Assembly: GCA_945868555.1 (NCBI GenBank) | Contig: CAMBMC010000062.1 | Location: 1-10,681, forward strand | DNA length: 10,681 nt | DNA from: Chitinophaga pinensis | GTDB taxonomy: Bacteria > Bacteroidota > Bacteroidia > Flavobacteriales_D > Crocinitomicaceae | Direction of reading: 5' to 3' | In this document: positions 6,629 through 10,681 of the stretch, one piece after another | How the letters are laid out: each line of letters begins with the position of its first letter | How positions within the stretch are numbered: the stretch's first letter is position 1 | Notes under the pieces: generated by a model | Databases searched by the model: none | Told to the model about the DNA's origin: nothing | What the model saw: only the letters and a program-made list of their open reading frames with translations | Program-made: the position numbers and the translations under genes

Positions 6629-9097
6629 CTACATGTCAAACCCTCCGCCTTCACCGCCAGATTGCTTCTTGTTGGACATTTCAAGTTTTCCAAATTTGTA
6701 GGAAAAGGTCAAGAAATACTTGCGCGTCAACCATTTAAATTCAACAACTTGATCGATTCCTGGTTGATCCACAGTCATGTAAAACCCTTGTCGGTTAAAA
6801 ATATCTGTCACTTTGAAGCCAAGCGACCACTTGCCATCATCGAAGGTCTTTTCACCTGAAATGTCGATTGGTCCGCGGCGCTGAGCTCTACCTTGAACAG
6901 ATATTCTTGGAGCGTTGTAGGCTGCGTTGACTTGAATGGATGCTGTTTTTTCCCAAAATTCAACAGTACCCGCATACTTCACATTCCAATTGATCCCGTT
7001 TACATTCCAATTCACTCCCGGCGTGTTGTCCACGTATTGAATGTAATTCGCATTGGCTGAGATCGTATTTTTCCACCACTTGAAGGGTTTAACGACCGCG
7101 ATGAACTCAAGTCCAAGCGAATGACTTTTATCGATATTTGCGAAAGTAACGGCAGCCGTATTGTTGCTGTAAAACTCTTTCACTCGCGTAATCACGCCAG
7201 TTGTATACCGATAAAACACACTTGTCGTAAGTGTCACTTTTTTCATTTCATTGGAGTAACCCAAATCGTATGAATCGATGTATTCTGGCTGTAAGTATGG
7301 ATTCCCCCTTCTTAAATTAAAAGGATCTGAATAATTCGTGAATGGATTTAAATCCCCAGAATTTGCTCGGTTGATCCTCCGCGAATAACTCAAACTCATT
7401 TCAGATTTTGGCGCAAATGCGTAGCGCAAATGCGCTGAAGGAAAGAAATTGAAGTAGTCGTTGACAATGCGAATGCTATCACTCACTAATTCTGGAATCT
7501 GGTAGGCTTTTTCAATTCGAATTCCACCTTGGTATTTTATTTTTCCGATCTGCTGACCAAAAATCCCATAGGCGCTAAAAATCTGTTCGTTATACCGGTA
7601 AAGAAAATTGGCCAATGTATCTTGAAAAAAAGCACCTGCTGCGGGATCAAAGGTCTCTGACAGGGTATTAACTTCTTGATGACGGATAATCGTTTTTACT
7701 CCTGTTTCTAAACGCGCACCAATTTTTGGATAGAGGTAGGTAAAATCGACCTGTCCAGTGGTGATGTTGTTTTTTTCCTTGTTGAACAATTGCTGCTGAG
7801 TAGAAACAAAAATTGGTGTAATGGAATCAGATGCAAAATAGGTTTGTCCGTAATATCCTTCAATATCCTCCCTCCCCAAGGATTGGTTTAAATCGACAAC
7901 GATGTTTCCTCGATCCTCCTTTAAATCATAGCGGTAGTTCAGGTTAAAATCGTAATTGTGCTGTTGTGTTGGATCCTCTGAAGTACGTTTCCACAAGTCC
8001 GTTTGACCTGCTATTCCTTGAGAACGAGAATTCCATTGTTCACCTGTCCGATTGCGCTGTCCGACATTCCCTGTTGCGGAAAAACCTAGAACATGTCGTG
8101 TTTTTAAATAAAAATCTGCTCCAAATCGGAATGTATTGCCAGAATTTAAGTCCGTACCTATTCGATCTTGTCGAATGGATGTAACACTATCGTTGGCATC
8201 CACTTGGCGCAAGTAGGAATAACTATTTCTGTATCCAGACATGTATCGTCCTGAATAACTTCCGTAAACATTAAAAAAGCCATTTCGGTAACTTAAGGAG
8301 GCCCCACCGTCAGCAACATTTCCGCCCGACAAGTCACCTGAACCAACTGAACCGTTAATCATTCCGTTGAATCCCTTCAGTTTATTCTTTTTCAATACAA
8401 TATTTATGATTCCTGAAGTGCCGTCTGGATCGTACTTTGCCGATGGATTGGTAACCACCTCAATGCGTTCAATTGACCCAGCTGGTAAAGCATCCAACAA
8501 TGTTTTTCCATTTCCTCCAGACAAGGCACTTGGACGACCATCAATCAAAATCGTGACTGATCCATCTCCACGCAAGGTGACACGTCCTTCTTGATCCAAT
8601 TCGACCGAAGGAACATTGCTCAACACATCATTTGCCGTCCCTCCTCGAACCGATAAGTCTTCTCCGACATTGTAGATTTTCTTATCAATGCCAGCTTTCA
8701 ACACATCAAGATTTGCCGATGCTTTCACCTCTCCAAGGGTTTGTACTTCAAGCTTTAATTTTACCGTTCCTGCATTGGCTACTTTTAAACTCGTTGACAA
8801 TTTAATGTCATCAACTCGCTCTGGCTTAAAATCTGTGAAAGTAAACAGCGCATAGAAATTCCCGTAAGGAAGATTCTCCAAGATGAATTTCCCTTCCTCA
8901 TCTGTGTAAATTCCAGCGATAACAGTTGAATCTTTTACAGAGAACAAGCGCACAACAACAAACTCTATGGCCTGATTGCTTTCTAGGTCAACCACACGTC
9001 CTGAAAATACACCATCACCCGTTGGATTTTTACCTGGTTGAGCAAATACCCCTAGAGAACAAAATAGTAAGGCAATAAAAAGTGAAAGTTGACGCAT
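6629..9097 (-). CDS. Outer-membrane beta-barrel protein, TonB-receptor-like (OMP_b-brl_3)
   Basis: An 822-residue outer-membrane protein. A signal peptide is clear at 1-19, with predicted cleavage after VFA before Gln20. A carboxypeptidase-regulatory-like beta domain follows at about 29-105 (GVFSGRVVD...GKFILENLPYG). A TonB-receptor plug lies at about 125-240, with VRGGTANDVLSNVPSV, VTLRGDGSVTILIDGRPS, SIERIEVVTNPSAKYDP and GTSGIINIVLKK. The rest is an aromatic-rich barrel of the OMP_b-brl_3 (PF14905) type, ending in YFLTFSYKFGKLE and a Gly-rich tail. Such proteins probably move a substrate across the outer membrane or act in envelope processes; the substrate here is unknown. There is no SusD-like partner, so it is not a standard SusC. 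The MarR gene ends 59 nt upstream on the same strand, and a -7 box plus an imperfect palindrome in that gap suggest regulation by it. The length fits the family. Confidence 0.9.
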   Translation of the reverse strand: MRQLSLFIALLFCSLGVFAQPGKNPTGDGVFSGRVVDLESNQAIEFVVVRLFSVKDSTVIAGIYTDEEGKFILENLPYGNFYALFTFTDFKPERVDDIKLSTSLKVANAGTVKLKLEVQTLGEVKASANLDVLKAGIDKKIYNVGEDLSVRGGTANDVLSNVPSVELDQEGRVTLRGDGSVTILIDGRPSALSGGNGKTLLDALPAGSIERIEVVTNPSAKYDPDGTSGIINIVLKKNKLKGFNGMINGSVGSGDLSGGNVADGGASLSYRNGFFNVYGSYSGRYMSGYRNSYSYLRQVDANDSVTSIRQDRIGTDLNSGNTFRFGADFYLKTRHVLGFSATGNVGQRNRTGEQWNSRSQGIAGQTDLWKRTSEDPTQQHNYDFNLNYRYDLKEDRGNIVVDLNQSLGREDIEGYYGQTYFASDSITPIFVSTQQQLFNKEKNNITTGQVDFTYLYPKIGARLETGVKTIIRHQEVNTLSETFDPAAGAFFQDTLANFLYRYNEQIFSAYGIFGQQIGKIKYQGGIRIEKAYQIPELVSDSIRIVNDYFNFFPSAHLRYAFAPKSEMSLSYSRRINRANSGDLNPFTNYSDPFNLRRGNPYLQPEYIDSYDLGYSNEMKKVTLTTSVFYRYTTGVITRVKEFYSNNTAAVTFANIDKSHSLGLEFIAVVKPFKWWKNTISANANYIQYVDNTPGVNWNVNGINWNVKYAGTVEFWEKTASIQVNAAYNAPRISVQGRAQRRGPIDISGEKTFDDGKWSLGFKVTDIFNRQGFYMTVDQPGIDQVVEFKWLTRKYFLTFSYKFGKLEMSNKKQSGGEGGGFDM

Positions 9098-9119
9098 GTA
9101 AGAAACTTGAATTTTAAAA

Positions 9120-9127
9120 CAAAGGTA
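9120..9127 (-). promoter_or_regulatory. Candidate -7 promoter box of the outer-membrane gene
   Basis: On the minus strand this reads TACCTTTG, an exact match to TAnnTTTG, ending 22 nt before the ATG at 9097. No clear -33 TTTG is present; the nearest is a TTC about 21 nt further upstream. The gene may therefore have its own promoter despite following marR on the same strand. Confidence 0.45.
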
Positions 9128-9138
9128 ATCTGATTATC
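9124..9138. promoter_or_regulatory. Candidate operator: imperfect palindrome over the -7 box
   Basis: GGTAATC-T-GATTATC is an inverted repeat with 6 of 7 arm positions complementary, overlapping the -7 box of the outer-membrane gene. The half-site GGTAAT is also in the marR promoter palindrome region (9639-9644). Such a position would let a bound MarR-type dimer block transcription. The evidence is sequence only. Confidence 0.33.
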
Positions 9139-9156
9139 GGTCTTTAATGAACTAAA

Positions 9157-9618
9157 TTAAGCGTTGTGCTCGTATGATTCACGCAATTTATCCAACAAAT
9201 CACTCAATTGAGCAGCCTCTTGATCACTGATCATTGGATGAGTTAAATGAGAAAAATCAGGGGTTTCATCAATTTGACTCAACAATTCTTGGCCTAAATC
9301 ACTGATGTTCAAATACACGACTCTGCGATCTTGTTCACAGCGAATGCGCGCAATCAAACCTTTATCAATAAGCTTGTCCATCAACCGTGTGGTATTGGGC
9401 GAACGTTCAATCATCCGGTCTTTCACCGTATTCACATTAATTGGTCCCTTTGCCCCTCGCAAAATCCGTAAAATATTGAACTGAGGCATGGTCAAATCAA
9501 AACGATCCATGAACTGTTGCTGATAAGCTGCAATAACATTGGAAGTAATCCTTAGGTTGATAATCGCCTTTTGTTGTTCCGAGGAAAAATTGGCTTGAAC
9601 GCGCACTTCGATTTTCAT
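9157..9618 (-). CDS. MarR-family transcriptional regulator
   Basis: A 153-residue winged-helix regulator of the MarR family; these bind DNA palindromes as dimers and usually repress until a ligand or oxidant releases them. The order is typical: an N-terminal dimer helix (about 12-40), the helix FDLTMPQFNILRILRGAKGP (40-59), a recognition helix in SPNTTRLMDKLIDKGL (73-88), then the wing with the family's D-x-R motif in CEQDRRVVYLNIS (94-106), and a C-terminal dimer helix. The start at 9618 fits the usual N-terminus of Bacteroidota homologues (MKIE...). The gene lies 63 nt after the mannosidase and 59 nt before the outer-membrane gene, all on the same strand. A palindrome inside its own promoter suggests autoregulation. 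The ligand is unknown; Cys94 is the only cysteine seen, so thiol sensing of the two-cysteine OhrR type is not indicated. Confidence 0.93.
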   Translation of the reverse strand: MKIEVRVQANFSSEQQKAIINLRITSNVIAAYQQQFMDRFDLTMPQFNILRILRGAKGPINVNTVKDRMIERSPNTTRLMDKLIDKGLIARIRCEQDRRVVYLNISDLGQELLSQIDETPDFSHLTHPMISDQEAAQLSDLLDKLRESYEHNA

Positions 9619-9622
9619 GGTG

Positions 9623-9653
9623 TAAAATTAACTACCATGGTAATAACTTCAAA
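9623..9653 (-). promoter_or_regulatory. Candidate promoter of the marR gene
   Basis: On the minus strand TTTG (9653-9650) is followed, after exactly 19 nt, by TAATTTTA (9630-9623), close to the Bacteroidota -33 TTTG / -7 TAnnTTTG pattern with the last G replaced by A. The box ends 4 nt before the ATG at 9618, so the message would be leaderless or nearly so. Confidence 0.42.
9633..9642. promoter_or_regulatory. Candidate MarR operator: perfect 10-bp palindrome
   Basis: TACCATGGTA is a perfect palindrome lying in the spacer between the -33-like and -7-like boxes of marR, where bound regulator would block RNA polymerase. With its flank it reads GGTAAT on one arm, the half-site also found at the outer-membrane gene promoter. 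Autoregulation is common in the MarR family; binding here is inferred. Confidence 0.42.
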
Positions 9654-9681
9654 TGAAAATCAATTATTTATTTCCTCTTTC

Positions 9682-10680
9682 TTACATCCACATGAAATCA
9701 AAATCAGATAAAAGAGGCAACTCATCAAACTGAATTGTAATAAGATGTTCCCCTGGAAGCAAATCAATGAAATTCTCAGAGAACTGAACCCCAACTTCAT
9801 CTGAAAACAACCAGAAATGATGCAAGTACTTTGTATTCTCAATTTTAATGAGTGCTGTTTTGCTCTCTTTATCTGCGGATAAAAAAACAATGTTGATGTC
9901 TTTTCGTTCGGCCTTATTGCGATTTGATGGTAATCTTGAAAAAGTTCGGGTGTGATTAATCCCTTGCTCATCATTCCACTCAAAGCAGACCACACAATTC
10001 TTATTTTTTAATTCTCCGATAAAGCAAGGCGTGGAAAGCAGGATACTTTTTGCTCCATCAAATTCATGAGTAAAGTCCTTTTCACAAAGTGTTTTACCTG
10101 CCAAATCAGTCACTTTCATTTTGATGGTACACGTGAATTTCTCTGGGGAATCATTGATCAAATGGTAGGCTTCGTAATCCTCCGTGTTCACCGCACTAAC
10201 GACAGCAACATCCTGATAATCCTGTGTAATTCTATAATGCAGCGCTTTCTTGTTCCAATAATGATCGATGCTTGACCATGTCGGTGCGGGCCAGCAATCG
10301 TTCAACTGCCAATACAATGTTCCCATACATCGAGGTGCATCCAAGCGATGACCTGTCACTGCCATTCCAACAGCTTCTGCTTGAGTCAACTGGGAATAAT
10401 AAACAAACTCACGAAATGTTTTTGGTTGGCCAAACATGAGTTTTGCATGTTTCAGAATCATTCCGTTACCTACATAACTTTTCTGATGGTGTTTCATCAC
10501 GGCTGAATCTAATGCCCATTGACTTTCGTGCGCAAACATCAACAAGCTTGAAAATTCAGGAAAACTTTGGAAGCCAAACTCTGCGTTGAAGCGTCCAATT
10601 TTCGTTGCAAAATTGCTCATGGGATCTTTGCCGTGCCACACTCCCCAATAATGCTGTGAACCACTGTTGTAATACTCTTC
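9682..10680 (-). CDS. Glycoside hydrolase family 2 beta-mannosidase, C-terminal part (5' end outside window)
   Basis: C-terminal 332 residues of a GH2 enzyme of the beta-mannosidase type, which removes terminal beta-mannose from manno-oligosaccharides. The frame is open to the window edge, so the jelly-roll domain, the first part of the barrel and the general acid/base Glu are not visible. The visible catalytic core has HYWGVWHGKDP (residues 10-20) and GRFNAEFGFQSFPE (29-42), in which Glu34 is the expected nucleophile, then the typical MGTLYWQLNDCWPAPTW and WNKKALHY segments. The remaining part is beta-rich, matching the C-terminal Ig-like domains of beta-mannosidases. An apparent GTG start at 10641 is inside the barrel (within YWGVWHG) and is not real. 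A signal peptide cannot be judged. It lies upstream of marR on the same strand; no other carbohydrate gene is visible nearby. Confidence 0.93.
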   Translation of the reverse strand, partial: EEYYNSGSQHYWGVWHGKDPMSNFATKIGRFNAEFGFQSFPEFSSLLMFAHESQWALDSAVMKHHQKSYVGNGMILKHAKLMFGQPKTFREFVYYSQLTQAEAVGMAVTGHRLDAPRCMGTLYWQLNDCWPAPTWSSIDHYWNKKALHYRITQDYQDVAVVSAVNTEDYEAYHLINDSPEKFTCTIKMKVTDLAGKTLCEKDFTHEFDGAKSILLSTPCFIGELKNKNCVVCFEWNDEQGINHTRTFSRLPSNRNKAERKDINIVFLSADKESKTALIKIENTKYLHHFWLFSDEVGVQFSENFIDLLPGEHLITIQFDELPLLSDFDFMWM

Positions 10681-10681
10681 T

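Noticed and set aside
6629..9618. SusC-type polysaccharide receptor in a PUL with the mannosidase
   Set aside because: The barrel is of the OMP_b-brl_3 type, and no SusD-like lipoprotein gene is adjacent.

Overview
The window looks like a chromosomal segment from a member of the Bacteroidota, probably a flavobacterial or cryomorphaceae-like lineage. The reasons are the gene families (BatA-type VWA protein, TIGR02757/DUF2400 protein, flavobacterial-type dihydroorotase homologue, carboxypeptidase-regulatory/plug/OMP_b-brl_3 outer-membrane protein), the near absence of Shine-Dalgarno sequences, and several matches to the Bacteroidota -7 promoter element TAnnTTTG. The placement is by family recognition only; no search was run. 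There are eight protein-coding genes (the first and last are cut by the window edges), no RNA genes, no insertion sequences and no CRISPR array.

Left part, plus strand. Two tightly packed gene groups run rightwards. Group 1 is ribBA (3' part) - lolD-like ATPase - TIGR02757/DUF2400, joined by ATGA and 8-nt overlaps and therefore almost certainly translationally coupled. Group 2 follows a 52-nt gap holding a -7-like box that sits only 4 nt before the start codon: a membrane-anchored BatA/VWA protein, a dihydroorotase-family protein and a PmtA-like SAM methyltransferase, separated by 6 and 2 nt. The dihydroorotase homologue has lost most of its metal ligands and is probably not an active dihydroorotase.

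Middle. The 324-nt gap between the convergent methyltransferase and outer-membrane genes is packed with non-coding repeats: about 2.4 copies of a 23-nt purine-rich unit, two 60-bp copies of a palindromic element at a 64-bp period, and pyrimidine-rich tracts that are exact inverted matches of the purine-rich unit. It could act as a bidirectional transcript end, but that is inference.

Right part, minus strand. In transcription order: a GH2 beta-mannosidase (5' end outside the window), a MarR-family regulator, and an 822-residue outer-membrane beta-barrel/TonB-receptor-like protein. The marR upstream region holds a perfect 10-bp palindrome inside a -33/-7-like promoter. An imperfect palindrome sharing the half-site GGTAAT overlaps the -7 box of the outer-membrane gene. 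This suggests that the MarR protein controls itself and the outer-membrane gene. No SusC/SusD pair is visible, so the mannosidase cannot be called part of a polysaccharide utilization locus from this window. I see no clearly new multi-gene system; the best leads are the degraded dihydroorotase in its BatA/methyltransferase operon, the shared MarR half-site, the composite intergenic repeat, and the DUF2400 protein.
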